This document shows positions 21,083 to 29,860 of a DNA stretch of 64,000 nucleotides, piece by piece. How positions within the stretch are numbered: the first letter of the stretch is position 1; each line of letters opens with the position of its first letter. The position numbers and the translations under genes were made by a program. Under the pieces are notes generated by a model. It saw only the letters and a list, made by a program, of their open reading frames with translations. It made no database searches and was not told where the DNA came from. The stretch comes from Rhodobacteraceae bacterium UBA6197 (GTDB lineage: Bacteria; Pseudomonadota; Alphaproteobacteria; Rhodobacterales; Rhodobacteraceae): positions 222,595 through 286,594 of the forward strand of contig DISZ01000001.1 of assembly GCA_002422085.1 (NCBI GenBank), in the 5' to 3' direction.

Positions 21083-22162
21083 ATGACACAGGATTTTATC
21101 ATCATCGGCGGCGGCATCGCCGGCATCTCGGCGGCGGCGCGGCTGTCACATCTGGGCTCGGTGCTGCTGCTCGAGGCCGAAGAAAACCTCGCCCATCACG
21201 CCTCGGGCCGCTCGGCCGCGCTGTTCGAGCCGCGCTACGGGCTGGCGCCGGTGGTGGCGCTGTCGTTTGCCTCGGAGGACCATCACCGCCATGCCGAGGG
21301 CGGCGTTCTCAGCCCGCGCGGGATGATGATCGTGGCCCGAAAAGATCAGCGCGACGGCTTTGAAAAAGACGCCAACACCATGGACTTGCAAGAGATTTCC
21401 ATCTCTGAAGCGCGCAACCTCGTGCCGATCCTGAACCCCGAAAGCGTGGCCTACGCGGCCCATGCCGATCAGGCTTGGGATATCGACACCGACCTCTTGC
21501 TGCAAAATTTCGCCCGCGAGGCACGCGCCAAGGGCGCCCGGATCGTAACCTCGGCGCGGGTGATCGGCGTGACCCGCACCGCGGCAGGCTGGAGCGTCCA
21601 AACCCCTGACAACACTTACGAAACCCGTATTCTGGTGAATGCGGCCGGGGCCTGGGTCGATGCGATCGCGGCGCTGGCGGGGGTTGAACCGCTGGGGTTC
21701 ACGCCACTGCGCCGCTCGATGGCGCGCCTGCCCGCGCCGGGTGGCCTTGATGTCAGCCGCTGGCCGATGATCCTTGGTCAGGGCGAAAGCTGGTATGCCA
21801 AACCCGATGCCGGCGCGCTGATCGTGTCGCCCGCCGAAGAGCACCCGACCACCCCGCATGACGCCTGGGCCGATGACATGGTTCTGGCCGAAGGCCTTGC
21901 CAGATATGAAGAAATGGTCACCGAGCCCGTCACCCGCATGCTGGCCAACTGGGCCGGGCTGCGCACCTTCGCGCCCGACCGTTCGCTGGTGATCGGCCCC
22001 GATCCGAAGGTGCCGTCTTTTGTCTGGCTGGCGGGTCAGGGCGGCTATGGCTTTCAAACCGCGCCGGCGGCCAGCCAGCTTGTCGCCGATCTGATCGCCA
22101 GCCGTCCGACCGGGTTTGACAGCGCCACGCTGCACGCGCTTTCCCCCGCACGCCTGCGCTGA
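21083..22162 (+). CDS. FAD-dependent amino-acid oxidoreductase (DAO/DadA family)
   Basis: This 359-aa flavoprotein starts with the dinucleotide-binding motif FIIIGGGIAGISAAARLS. HHASGRSAALFEPRYG is typical of the D-arginine/D-amino acid dehydrogenase group. NAAGAWVDAIAALAG and the C-terminal GQGGYGFQTAPA are conserved DAO-family segments. It probably deaminates a D-amino acid or related imino acid at the cytoplasmic face, but the substrate cannot be read from the sequence. The start is the ATG of MTQDF. It is monocistronic and divergent from the BrnA-like gene. Confidence 0.88.
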   Translation: MTQDFIIIGGGIAGISAAARLSHLGSVLLLEAEENLAHHASGRSAALFEPRYGLAPVVALSFASEDHHRHAEGGVLSPRGMMIVARKDQRDGFEKDANTMDLQEISISEARNLVPILNPESVAYAAHADQAWDIDTDLLLQNFAREARAKGARIVTSARVIGVTRTAAGWSVQTPDNTYETRILVNAAGAWVDAIAALAGVEPLGFTPLRRSMARLPAPGGLDVSRWPMILGQGESWYAKPDAGALIVSPAEEHPTTPHDAWADDMVLAEGLARYEEMVTEPVTRMLANWAGLRTFAPDRSLVIGPDPKVPSFVWLAGQGGYGFQTAPAASQLVADLIASRPTGFDSATLHALSPARLR

Positions 22163-22183
22163 ATCGCCCGATTTGGTGGTCGT

Positions 22184-22197
22184 TTGACTCAGGTCAA
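22184..22197 (+). promoter_or_regulatory. FNR/DNR-type box
   Basis: TTGACTCAGGTCAA matches the TTGA-N6-TCAA palindrome recognised by FnrL, NnrR and Dnr regulators in alphaproteobacteria. Its centre lies about 66 bp ahead of the AhpD-like gene, consistent with an activating position near -41 of a transcript starting around 22232. Confidence 0.55.
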
Positions 22198-22256
22198 GGC
22201 TATCCGGCGCGCGCTGTGAAATCCCGGTCCCCGATTGCCTGAACAGGAGCTAACCC

Positions 22257-22595
22257 ATGTCCTACAAAGAAAAAATCAACGAAATGCGCGGCGAACTGCG
22301 CGTCATGTATAAAACCATCCCCGAGGCCACGCAGGGCTTTTCCGCACTGTCAAAAGCGGTCAAGGACAATGGCCCGCTGGACGTGAAGCAAAAGGAATTC
22401 ATCGCTCTTGGCATGGCCCTGGTGATGCGCTGCGAGCCCTGCATCCTGTTTCACACCGAGGCCCTGATGAAAGCCGGTGCCACCCGCGAAGAGCTGGGCG
22501 ACGTTCTGGCCATGGCGATCCAGATGAGCGGCGGCCCCGGCATCATGTATACTGGTCATGCGCTGGCCTGCTGGGACGAACTGGCCGCCGGCTGA
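22257..22595 (+). CDS. Carboxymuconolactone decarboxylase family protein (AhpD-like)
   Basis: This 112-aa all-helical protein is of the CMD/AhpD family. The redox motif is CEPCILFH (residues about 61-68), with the upstream Glu in the helix before it; the CxxC plus His pattern supports an AhpD-type thiol peroxidase or disulfide reductase activity rather than lactone decarboxylation. It likely forms a trimer or hexamer, as family members do. AGGAG lies seven bases upstream of the start. The FNR-type box upstream suggests induction by low oxygen or nitrogen oxides, which is inference. Confidence 0.9.
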   Translation: MSYKEKINEMRGELRVMYKTIPEATQGFSALSKAVKDNGPLDVKQKEFIALGMALVMRCEPCILFHTEALMKAGATREELGDVLAMAIQMSGGPGIMYTGHALACWDELAAG

Positions 22596-22821
22596 CCGGC
22601 GCTGCGCTAAGCGCTTGTTAATCTCTGGCTGCGATACTGGGCGCGCCTGCCGCTTTCGGGCGCGTCCTCGCGCGCAATCGCTGCAACGCCGCCGCTGCGC
22701 CCGGCGGATCGGGGCCGCGATCCGGCTTTCCGGCTGGCGCGCGCTGCGACAAATTGGCCTCTGCCCGACGGACGCACGGACCTGCACCGTTCAATCGTCA
22801 GAACGGCTGAAAGGATCTGTC

Positions 22822-23379
22822 ATGAAACGAATTGTTCCCCTCGCCATCGCCTTGGCCATGGCTGCCGGTTTTTCCCAAGCACAGGATCAACCCTTTGTTC
22901 CGGGTCAGGAATTCTTGCTGCAATGGGATCTGGACAGCGACGGAAAGGTGACGCTGGACGAGGCCCGCGAACAGCGCGGCAATATCTTTGCGATGTTTGA
23001 CACCGACGGCAACGGCAGCTTTTCCGATGATGAGCTGGCCGGCATTGACGAACACAAGGCGATGCAGGCCGAATTTGGCAAAGGCCCCGGCCACAACGCC
23101 CCCGACGGTATGGTGCCGGGCCAAGGTCAGGGCATGGGTCAGGGCCAGGGCCAAGGCAAGGGCATGGGCCAAGGTCAAGGCAAGGGCCAAGGTCAAGGCA
23201 TGGGTCAGCGTATGGGCTTTGACGCCTCGGCTTTTGACGGGATGATGATGTTTGACGCCGACAAGAATGGTATCGTTTCCCAATCCGAGTTTGTCGAGGG
23301 CGCTTCGGTCTGGTTCGCGCAGCGCGACCGAAATGGCGATGCGGTTATCACGATCGAAGACTTCGGCAACGGCAACTAG
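22822..23379 (+). CDS. Secreted EF-hand protein with Gly-Gln repeat linker
   Basis: This 185-aa protein has a signal peptide ending at SQA (residue 20). Four EF-hand-like loops follow: residues 36-47 (DLDSDGKVTLDE), 60-71 (DTDGNGSFSDDE), 145-156 (DADKNGIVSQSE) and a weaker one at 169-180. Between the two pairs lies a 30-residue linker built only of Gly, Gln, Met and Lys (GQGQGMGQ type). The protein is thus a likely periplasmic calcium-binding protein with two paired EF-hand lobes joined by a flexible low-complexity strap. A strong stem-loop follows the stop. No partner is evident. Confidence 0.85.
   Translation: MKRIVPLAIALAMAAGFSQAQDQPFVPGQEFLLQWDLDSDGKVTLDEAREQRGNIFAMFDTDGNGSFSDDELAGIDEHKAMQAEFGKGPGHNAPDGMVPGQGQGMGQGQGQGKGMGQGQGKGQGQGMGQRMGFDASAFDGMMMFDADKNGIVSQSEFVEGASVWFAQRDRNGDAVITIEDFGNGN
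23116..23208 (+). repeat. In-frame coding minisatellite (Gly-Gln-Met/Lys)
   Basis: Six-base units of GGTCAG, GGCCAA, GGCATG and GGCAAG type alternate across residues 99-129 of the EF-hand protein. Because units are multiples of six bases, gain or loss keeps the frame and changes only linker length. Confidence 0.8.
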
Positions 23380-23399
23380 CCGCCAAGAACAGCCTCTGG

Positions 23400-23429
23400 C
23401 CCGCGCCACAAGCCGCTTTGTGGCGCGGG
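23400..23429 (+). terminator. Stem-loop terminator after the EF-hand gene
   Basis: CCCGCGCCACAA and TTGTGGCGCGGG form a perfect 12-bp stem with loop GCCGCT, 20 bp after the stop. Only a short T-rich stretch (TTGTCCGTATT) follows, so termination may be Rho-independent but imperfect. Confidence 0.7.
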
Positions 23430-23581
23430 TTGTCCGTATTATGTGTTTGTTTTCAATATATTGCAGAAAACCCACGGATCTTTTGGCGACATTCAGCCAG
23501 CACCGGCCGGGTGCTTTGATCGCCCGGTGACAGCCCCCTTGTTTCCCGTCAGATTGTGCCGACAACGGTTTGGAGGGCGGA

Positions 23582-24388
23582 ATGCGGGTTTTGGTGCGGG
23601 CAGTGATGTTGATCGGTTTGGTGGTGGCGCTCGCGTCCTGCGGCGGGCGCGATACGCCGCGCGTCAGGCAGGCCCGCATCCAGCACGCCGCCGGCATCCC
23701 GGCGCAGTTTGGCGATACCGCCCCGCATAGCTGGTCGGGCCGCGCGCCGGTCCACTATGGCGTGCATGGCATTGACGCTGCACGCTGGCAGGGCCAGATC
23801 GACTGGCGCCGCGCCGCCGCCTCGGGGGTGGCCTTTGGCTGGCTGAAGGCGACCGAAGGCGGCGATGTGCTCGACCCTGGCTTTGCGCAAAACTGGCGTG
23901 GGGCGCTGCGCGCGGGTGTGCCGGTCGGGGCCTATCACTACTATTACTTTTGTCGCCCCGCCGCCGAACAGGCGCGCTGGTTCATCACCCATGTGCCGCG
24001 CACGCCGGGCGCCTTGCCGCCGGTGCTGGATCTTGAGTGGAACCACCGCTCCAAGACCTGCCGGCTGCGCCCCGACGCCGCCACGGTTCGTTCCGAGGCG
24101 CGGATCTTTCTGTCGATGCTGACCGCCCATTACGGTCAGCGCCCGCTGATCTACACCACCGTCGATTTCTACAAGGACGCCGAGTTGGGCCGGCTTCAGG
24201 GGCAGGAATTCTGGCTGCGCTCGGTCGCGGGGCACCCGACGACGGTCTATCCGGGCCAGCACTGGACGTTCTGGCAATATACCGGCACGGGTCAGGTGCC
24301 GGGGGTGGCAACGCCGGTCGATCTGAATGTCTTTGCCGGATCCCCGGCCGATTGGGGCCGTTGGCTGGCGGCGCGCCGGCAGAACTAG
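23582..24388 (+). CDS. GH25 lysozyme lipoprotein
   Basis: This 268-aa protein is a glycoside hydrolase family 25 (Chalaropsis-type) muramidase that would cut peptidoglycan. The signal ends in the lipobox LASC with Cys20, so it is membrane-anchored in the periplasm. Catalytic-site residues are Asp65 in HGIDAARWQG, Glu92 in KATEGG and Asp150-Glu152 in VLDLEW; the AYHYYYF strand is typical. The ATG chosen has GGAGG five bases upstream. It is convergent with the demethylating dehydrogenase gene, the stops being 15 bp apart. A role in cell-wall remodelling is inferred. Confidence 0.92.
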   Translation: MRVLVRAVMLIGLVVALASCGGRDTPRVRQARIQHAAGIPAQFGDTAPHSWSGRAPVHYGVHGIDAARWQGQIDWRRAAASGVAFGWLKATEGGDVLDPGFAQNWRGALRAGVPVGAYHYYYFCRPAAEQARWFITHVPRTPGALPPVLDLEWNHRSKTCRLRPDAATVRSEARIFLSMLTAHYGQRPLIYTTVDFYKDAELGRLQGQEFWLRSVAGHPTTVYPGQHWTFWQYTGTGQVPGVATPVDLNVFAGSPADWGRWLAARRQN

Positions 24389-24403
24389 CGCGCCGCCCGT
24401 TCC

Positions 24404-26899
24404 TCAGCCGTCCTGCCGGATCCGCGCATTGGTCGGGTCGTGCGGGCTGTCCTCGGTCACCACCGCATCCCATTCCTGCCGCAGGATCTTTACCTTCAGT
24501 CGGGTGCCGACCTCGGCCAGATCGGGGCGCACATAGCCCATGCCGATCTGCTTGCCGAAGGCCACCGACCAGCCGCCCGAGGTCAACCGGCCAACCTTGA
24601 CCCCGTCATGGATCAGCGCCTCTTTGCCCCAGGGATCGGTGTCCTCGGGCCCGTCGATCAACAGCGTCACGCAGCGCGCGCGAATCCCTGTATCCAGCAT
24701 CGCCTGCTTGCCCTGAAACTCTTTCGACAGGTCGACAAAGCGGTCCAGCCCGGCCTCGAGCGGGGTCGCATCGCGGCCCAGTTCGGTGCCGAAGGCGCGG
24801 TAGGATTTTTCCTGCCGGAGCCAGTTCTGCGCCCGCCCGCCGACCAGCTTCAGCCCGTGCTTTTCGCCCGCCGCCAGCAACAGGTCGAACAGGTAGTTCT
24901 GCATCTCGATCGGGTGGTGCAATTCCCAGCCCAGCTCGCCCGTATAGGCCACGCGGATCGCCCGCACCGGGCACATGCCCAGTTCGATATTGCGCATCGT
25001 CAGCCAGGGGAAGCGCTTGTTTGACAGCACCGTATCGGGGTTTGCGTCCTTGACGATATCGCGCAGGATCTTGCGCGAGTTCGGCCCGGCAAGGGCAAAG
25101 ACGCCCCATTGCGTGGTCACATCATGGATGTCGATCCAGCCCATTTCCGGAATTTTGTCTTCGGCGCATTTTCTAAGGTAATCAGCGTCATAGGCGGTCC
25201 AGGCCCCGGCCGAGATGATGTAGTATTCGTTCTCGGCCAGCCGCACGATGGTATATTCGGTGCGCGTCGTGCCGGTCGGGGTCAGCGCATAGGTCAGGTT
25301 GATGCGGCCGACATTCGGCAGCTTGTTGGTGGTGAACCAATCCAGAAACGCCGTGGCGCCGGGGCCGCGCACGAGGTGCTTGGTAAAGGCGGTGGCGTCG
25401 ATCAGCCCGGCGGTGGTGCGGATCGCCTCGGCTTCGGCGCGGGCGTAAGGCCACCAGGCGCCGCGCCGAAAGCTGCGCGCGCTGTGGTCAAAGTCTGCCG
25501 GCGCATCCAGCGGGCCATAGTAGTTCGGCCGGTCCCAGCCGTTGATCTGGCCAAACTGCGCGCCAAGCGCGGCCTGACGGTCATAGGCGGGGCTGGTGCG
25601 CAGGCCGCGGCAGGCTTCGCGTTCTTCGTCCGGGTGGTGCAGCACGAAGACGTGTTCGTAGCATTCCTCGTTCTTGCGCGCGGCATATTCGGTGGTCATC
25701 CAGTCGCCATAGCGGCGCGGGTCAAGGCTGGCCATGTCGATCTCGGCCTCGCCCTCTACCATCATCTGGGCAAGGTAGTAGCCGGTGCCGCCCGCTGCCG
25801 TGATGCCAAAGGAAAAGCCCTCGGCCAGCCACATGTTGCGCAGCCCCGGCACCGGGCCGACCAGCGGGTTGCCATCCGGGGTATAGCAGATCGGGCCGTT
25901 GAAATCGTCTTTCAGACCAACGGTTTCGGACGAGGGCAGGCGGTGGATCATGCTGAGATATTCGGCCTCGATCCGCTCCAGATCCAGCGGGAACAGATCG
26001 GCGCGGAAGGTTTCGGGCACGTCGTAAAGGAACCGCGCCGGGGCGCCGCGCTCATAGGGGCCAAGGATCCAGCCGCCGCGTTCCTCGCGCACATACCATT
26101 TCGCGTCGGCATCGCGCAGAACCGGGTGTTCGGGATGGGTCTTGCGGTATTCGACCAGCATCGGGTCGGGTTCGGTGACGATGAACTGATGCTCGACCGG
26201 AATTGCCGGGATCTTGACGCCCAGCAGCCGCGCGGTGCGCTGCGCGTGGTTGCCGGTGGCGGTGACGACATGTTCGGCGCGAATCTCGAAGACCTCTTCC
26301 GAGGGCACCAGATTGCCGCCGCGCTCGACCATCTTCGCGCAGGTCACGATCCATTCAGAGCCGGTCCAGCGATAGCCGTTGACCTGCACCTTGCGCACGA
26401 TATCGACGCCGCGCTGGCGCGCGCCCTTGGCCATCGCCTGGGTCACATCGGCAGGGTTGATATAGCCGTCTTGCGGATGAAACAGCGCGCCCTTGAGGTC
26501 GTCGGTGCGCAGCAGGGGCCAGCGGTCCTTCATCTCGCGCGGGGTCAGGAATTCATGATAGACATCGGCGGTCTCCGCGACCGAGGAATACAGCATGTAT
26601 TCGTCCATCCGCGCATCGGTCTGCGCCATGCGCAGGTTGCCGACCACCGCAAAGCCGGCGTTGAGCCCGGTTTCAGCCTCGAGTGATTTGTAGAAATCGA
26701 CCGAGTATTTGTGGATATGGGTGGTGGCGTAGCCCATGTTGAACAGTGGCAAAAGCCCCGCCGCATGCCAGGTCGAGCCCGAGGTCAGCTCGTCGCGTTC
26801 AATCAGCATCGTCTCCCAGCCGGCCTTGGCCAGGTGATAGGCAACCCCGCAACCGACGGCGCCGCCACCGACAACCAATGCTTTGACATGCGTTTTCAT
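24404..26899 (-). CDS. Dimethylglycine/sarcosine dehydrogenase-like FAD-GcvT protein
   Basis: This 831-aa enzyme couples an N-terminal FAD oxidoreductase (motif GGGAVG at 11-16) with a C-terminal glycine-cleavage T-type folate domain (about 430-825). His45 in GSTWHAAG is the position covalently joined to FAD in dimethylglycine dehydrogenase. The folate domain shows TAFTKHLVRGPGA and YTGELGWELHHP. It would oxidatively demethylate dimethylglycine, sarcosine or a related methylamine and pass the one-carbon unit to tetrahydrofolate. Length is that of the dimethylglycine dehydrogenase group. The exact substrate is not fixed by the sequence. No betaine-cluster genes are adjacent. Confidence 0.9.
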   Translation of the reverse strand: MKTHVKALVVGGGAVGCGVAYHLAKAGWETMLIERDELTSGSTWHAAGLLPLFNMGYATTHIHKYSVDFYKSLEAETGLNAGFAVVGNLRMAQTDARMDEYMLYSSVAETADVYHEFLTPREMKDRWPLLRTDDLKGALFHPQDGYINPADVTQAMAKGARQRGVDIVRKVQVNGYRWTGSEWIVTCAKMVERGGNLVPSEEVFEIRAEHVVTATGNHAQRTARLLGVKIPAIPVEHQFIVTEPDPMLVEYRKTHPEHPVLRDADAKWYVREERGGWILGPYERGAPARFLYDVPETFRADLFPLDLERIEAEYLSMIHRLPSSETVGLKDDFNGPICYTPDGNPLVGPVPGLRNMWLAEGFSFGITAAGGTGYYLAQMMVEGEAEIDMASLDPRRYGDWMTTEYAARKNEECYEHVFVLHHPDEEREACRGLRTSPAYDRQAALGAQFGQINGWDRPNYYGPLDAPADFDHSARSFRRGAWWPYARAEAEAIRTTAGLIDATAFTKHLVRGPGATAFLDWFTTNKLPNVGRINLTYALTPTGTTRTEYTIVRLAENEYYIISAGAWTAYDADYLRKCAEDKIPEMGWIDIHDVTTQWGVFALAGPNSRKILRDIVKDANPDTVLSNKRFPWLTMRNIELGMCPVRAIRVAYTGELGWELHHPIEMQNYLFDLLLAAGEKHGLKLVGGRAQNWLRQEKSYRAFGTELGRDATPLEAGLDRFVDLSKEFQGKQAMLDTGIRARCVTLLIDGPEDTDPWGKEALIHDGVKVGRLTSGGWSVAFGKQIGMGYVRPDLAEVGTRLKVKILRQEWDAVVTEDSPHDPTNARIRQDG

Positions 26900-27013
26900 G
26901 GGCGACTCCTGACCCTTGTGTTTTCACCGTTTTGCCAGAGCAGGCGGCAAACGGGCAAGCCGGGCCGACATTTGCCAGACGAAAACGACATGGGCGATTG
27001 GTGGCCGTCGAAA

Positions 27014-27085
27014 GGGGGGCTGTCTGCCCCCCACGCTGCCCCTTGCAGGGGCCGCTCCCCCCGAGGATATTTTCGCGAAGATGAA
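27014..27085. repeat. Composite intergenic repeat element, copy 2
   Basis: This copy has a G6/C6 hairpin with loop CTGTCTG (27014-27032), identical to that at 4-22, a GCCCC-TTGCA-GGGGC hairpin (27038-27052), and GAGGATATTTTCGCGAAGATGAA split over 27063-27085. It lies 2 bp after the stop of the 2-hydroxyacid dehydrogenase gene on the minus strand. Read that way it ends in G6 hairpin and TTTCG, like a terminator. Confidence 0.75.
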
Positions 27086-27087
27086 TC

Positions 27088-28074
27088 CTAGAGCATCCCC
27101 GGCACCACCAGATCGGGCGGTCGGTGACCATCGGCGAAGGTCTTGATGTTGATGATGACCTTTTCGCCCATCTCGACGCGCCCTTCCAGCGTGGCCGAGC
27201 CCATATGCGGCAGCAAGACCACATTGGGCAGTTCGCGCAGGCGCGGGTTGATTTCGTGGCCGTGTTCGAACACATCCAGCCCGGCGCCGGCGATTTCGCC
27301 CGCGCGCAGCATCCGCGTCAGGGCGTTTTCGTCGATCACTTCGCCGCGCGAGGTATTCACGATCACCGCCGCAGGTTTCATCAGCTTGAGTCGGCGCGCG
27401 TTCATCAGATGGAAGGTCGAGGGCGTGTGCGGGCAGTTGACCGAGATCACATCCATTCGGCTGACCATCTGGTCGAGGCTTTCCCACCACGTCGCCTCGA
27501 GATCGTCTTCGATCTCGGGGCGCAGGCGTTTTCGATTGTGGTAGTGGATCTGCATGCCAAAGGCGCGGGCGCGTTTGGCCAGCGCCTGCCCGATCCTGCC
27601 CATGCCCAGAATCCCAAGCCGCTTGCCACCGATCCGCCCGCCCATGAAACCGGTCGGCGACCAGCCTTTCCAGTTGCCCGCCTGCATTACCGCCAGCCCC
27701 TCCGGGATGCGCCGGGTGACGGCAAGGATCAGCGCCATGGTCATGTCGGCGGTGTCGTCGGTCACCACCCCCGGTGTGTTCGACACAAGAACGCCGCGCT
27801 GGCGGGCGCTGGCGACGTCGATATGATCGACCCCGGCGCCAAAGTTGGCGATGAGCTTGAGCTTTTCGCCCGCCTGCGCCAGCATATTGGCGTCAATCGG
27901 GTCGGTGATGCAGGGCACCAGCACGTCGGCGCGGCGCATCGCGTCGCTCAGTTCGTCCCGGGTCATGCGCTCGTCTGTGTCGCGCAGTTCCACGTTGAAC
28001 AATTCCGTCATCCGGGTTTCTACAACCTCGGGCAACCGTCGCGTCACGACAACACTCAGGCGTGGTGCGGGCAT
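27088..28074 (-). CDS. D-2-hydroxyacid dehydrogenase (glyoxylate/hydroxypyruvate reductase type)
   Basis: This 328-aa NAD(P)H-dependent enzyme is of the D-isomer 2-hydroxyacid dehydrogenase family. It has the family signatures NFGAGVDHIDVASAR, the Rossmann motif LGILGMGRIGQALAKRA (about 150-166), VNTSRGEVIDE with the catalytic Arg, and the GLDVFEHGHEINPRL segment with the active-site Glu, followed by His in LLPHMGSAT. It most resembles glyoxylate/hydroxypyruvate reductases. AGGAG lies eight bases upstream of the chosen ATG. It may share a transcript with the downstream dimethylglycine dehydrogenase-like gene, though a repeat element lies between. Confidence 0.92.
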   Translation of the reverse strand: MPAPRLSVVVTRRLPEVVETRMTELFNVELRDTDERMTRDELSDAMRRADVLVPCITDPIDANMLAQAGEKLKLIANFGAGVDHIDVASARQRGVLVSNTPGVVTDDTADMTMALILAVTRRIPEGLAVMQAGNWKGWSPTGFMGGRIGGKRLGILGMGRIGQALAKRARAFGMQIHYHNRKRLRPEIEDDLEATWWESLDQMVSRMDVISVNCPHTPSTFHLMNARRLKLMKPAAVIVNTSRGEVIDENALTRMLRAGEIAGAGLDVFEHGHEINPRLRELPNVVLLPHMGSATLEGRVEMGEKVIINIKTFADGHRPPDLVVPGML

Positions 28075-28226
28075 GGCGGGGTCTCCTCTCTTCCAAACTG
28101 CGTCGCTTGTGTGCAAAGTGCCGTGCAACGGGGCGCGGCACAAGGCCCTGATGGGGCAGGATCAAGCCTGCGGCGATTTAGGGCAGTATTGTCGCGGCGC
28201 GTGGGCAAGACAGGCAGGCGGTTGAT

Positions 28227-28799
28227 ATGGGTTTTCGGTCTTTACTGGTCGCAGCGGCGCTGGCCATGGCGCTAGGTCTGACAAGCGTGGCGCGCGCGCA
28301 AGAGCAACCTTTGGACGCGCCGCCAGAGGCGGTCACGACCCCCGGCGAGGTCTTGGCCAGCACGCCGACCTTGCGTGGCACGGTGACAAACCTGCCGCTG
28401 CCGCGGTTTGTGTCGCTGAAGGGCTCTGAAGGCAACGCGCGCCGCGGCCCCTCGCTAAGCCACCGGATCGACTGGGTTTTTCGCCACAACGGCATGCCCT
28501 TGCGGGTGACCGCCGAGTTCGGCCATTGGCGCCGGGTCGAAGACCGCGACGGCGCGGGTGGCTGGGTGCACTATTCGCTATTGTCGGGGGTACGCACGGT
28601 CATCGTGCAAGACGACATGACCGAGTTGAAGGTGCGCCCTGATGCGACGGCTTCGGTCGTGGCGCTGGCCGAAGCCGGGGTGATTGCGCGATTGGGTGAA
28701 TGCAACCGCGATTGGTGCCGGATCTCGTCAGGGGGCGAAAAGGGCTGGGTGCCGAAAACCGCGATCTGGGGCGTGGAACCTGATGAGCTGCGCGACTAG
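28227..28799 (+). CDS. Exported SH3 domain-containing protein
   Basis: This 190-aa protein has a signal peptide ending at ARA (about residue 24) and two bacterial SH3-like segments: VSLKGSEGNARRGPSLSHRI and LKVRPDATASVVALAEAG. The motif WRRVEDRDGAGGWVHYSLLSG is typical of the SH3_4 (DUF1058) family. It is probably periplasmic and may bind peptidoglycan or a protein partner. It is divergent from the 2-hydroxyacid dehydrogenase gene and precedes a cation transporter gene by 83 bp. Confidence 0.9.
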   Translation: MGFRSLLVAAALAMALGLTSVARAQEQPLDAPPEAVTTPGEVLASTPTLRGTVTNLPLPRFVSLKGSEGNARRGPSLSHRIDWVFRHNGMPLRVTAEFGHWRRVEDRDGAGGWVHYSLLSGVRTVIVQDDMTELKVRPDATASVVALAEAGVIARLGECNRDWCRISSGGEKGWVPKTAIWGVEPDELRD

Positions 28800-28882
28800 C
28801 GCCGAGACCGGCGCCAGAGCACATGACAGCCCCGCGCGAGGGTGCTAAGAGCGCGCCCAATAGCCCGGAAAGGCATGGGACG

Positions 28883-29785
28883 ATGCGCAACGAAACCACT
28901 CTCAACCTTTCTGCCGGTCTTGCCTCGGTCGCGGTGGCGCTGTGCCTTGTGCTGCTGAAGCTCTGGGCGCTGGCGCAAACCGGGTCGCTGTCGATCGCCG
29001 CCTCGCTGACCGATAGCGCGATGGATCTGTTGATGTCGGCGGCGGGGCTGACGGCGATCTTCTACGCCGCACGCCCGCCAGACGAAGACCACGCCTTCGG
29101 CCATACGTCGGCCGAGGATCTGGCGGCGTTGGGGCAGGCGTTGATCATTGTCGGCTTGGCCATCGTGATCGGTTGGGCCGCGTTGGAACGGCTGTCCGGC
29201 AAGACGCAATCGCACCTCAGCGCAGAGCAGTCGGGCATTTGGGTGATGGCGATTTCCGCAGCGCTGACGCTGGGGCTTGTGGCGTGGCAACGCCGTGTCG
29301 CCAGGCGCACAGGCAACCGCGTGGTGGCGGCGGATTCACTGCATTACGTCGGCGACCTGCTGCCTACACTTGGCGCGATCGTCGCCCTTTGGGTCTCTTC
29401 GCGCTTCGGGATCGAAAAGATCGACAGTATCGTTGCATTGATCGCGGCCACGATCATGGTCTTTGGTGCCGTCAACATCTTCGCCGGCGCCTGGAACGCC
29501 TTGATGGACCGCGCCGCGAGCCCCGAAACAATCAACGGCATTGCCCAGATCGCGCGTAACTGGCCCGGCGTCTATGGCTTCCACGACCTCAAGACCCGCA
29601 CCGCCGGCAGTCGCATCTTTGTCCACCTGCATATCGAGTTGGACGGTGACCAACCCTTGCGCGACGCGCATGACATCGGCGCGGCATTGAAGCGCGCAAT
29701 CGTCAAGGCGTATCCCAACGCCGATGTGATCATCCACCAGGACGTCGCGACCCGCGAAGCTGCGCATCCCGCCACCTCGGAATGA
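28883..29785 (+). CDS. Cation diffusion facilitator family transporter
   Basis: This 300-aa protein is a CDF metal efflux protein, FieF-like. It has about six membrane helices in residues 10-210 and a cytoplasmic C-terminal domain. Metal-site motifs are SLTDSAMDLL (the usual HxxxD site here is S-T-D) and DSLHYVGDLLPTL with the His-Asp pair. HAFGHTSAEDLAALGQ is the conserved second loop. The C-terminal domain includes GVYGFHDLKTRTAGSRIFVHLHI in adjacent pieces. Likely substrates are zinc or iron(II). The ATG of MRNETT is chosen on family length. A strong terminator follows. Confidence 0.92.
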   Translation: MRNETTLNLSAGLASVAVALCLVLLKLWALAQTGSLSIAASLTDSAMDLLMSAAGLTAIFYAARPPDEDHAFGHTSAEDLAALGQALIIVGLAIVIGWAALERLSGKTQSHLSAEQSGIWVMAISAALTLGLVAWQRRVARRTGNRVVAADSLHYVGDLLPTLGAIVALWVSSRFGIEKIDSIVALIAATIMVFGAVNIFAGAWNALMDRAASPETINGIAQIARNWPGVYGFHDLKTRTAGSRIFVHLHIELDGDQPLRDAHDIGAALKRAIVKAYPNADVIIHQDVATREAAHPATSE

Positions 29786-29843
29786 GTATTTAAGCCAAAA
29801 AGAAGTCCCCCTTCTGTTTGGTCAAAATACTCCCGCCGGAGGC
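29784..29843. terminator. Inverted pair of dispersed repeats, bidirectional terminator
   Basis: GAGTATTTAAGCCAAAAAGAAG (22 nt in two halves; 29784-29805) pairs imperfectly with CTTCTGTTTGG TCAAAATACTC (29811-29832) across a 5-nt loop. The right arm continues with CCGCCGGAGGC. The structure overlaps the stop of the CDF gene and lies 18 bp from the stop of the convergent M3 peptidase gene. Confidence 0.75.
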
Positions 29844-29860
29844 TCCGACGCGCGCCGCTC

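Noticed and set aside
25109..26686. Long plus-strand open frame within the dimethylglycine dehydrogenase gene
   Set aside because: The minus-strand frame has the full FAD and GcvT domain order; this one has none.
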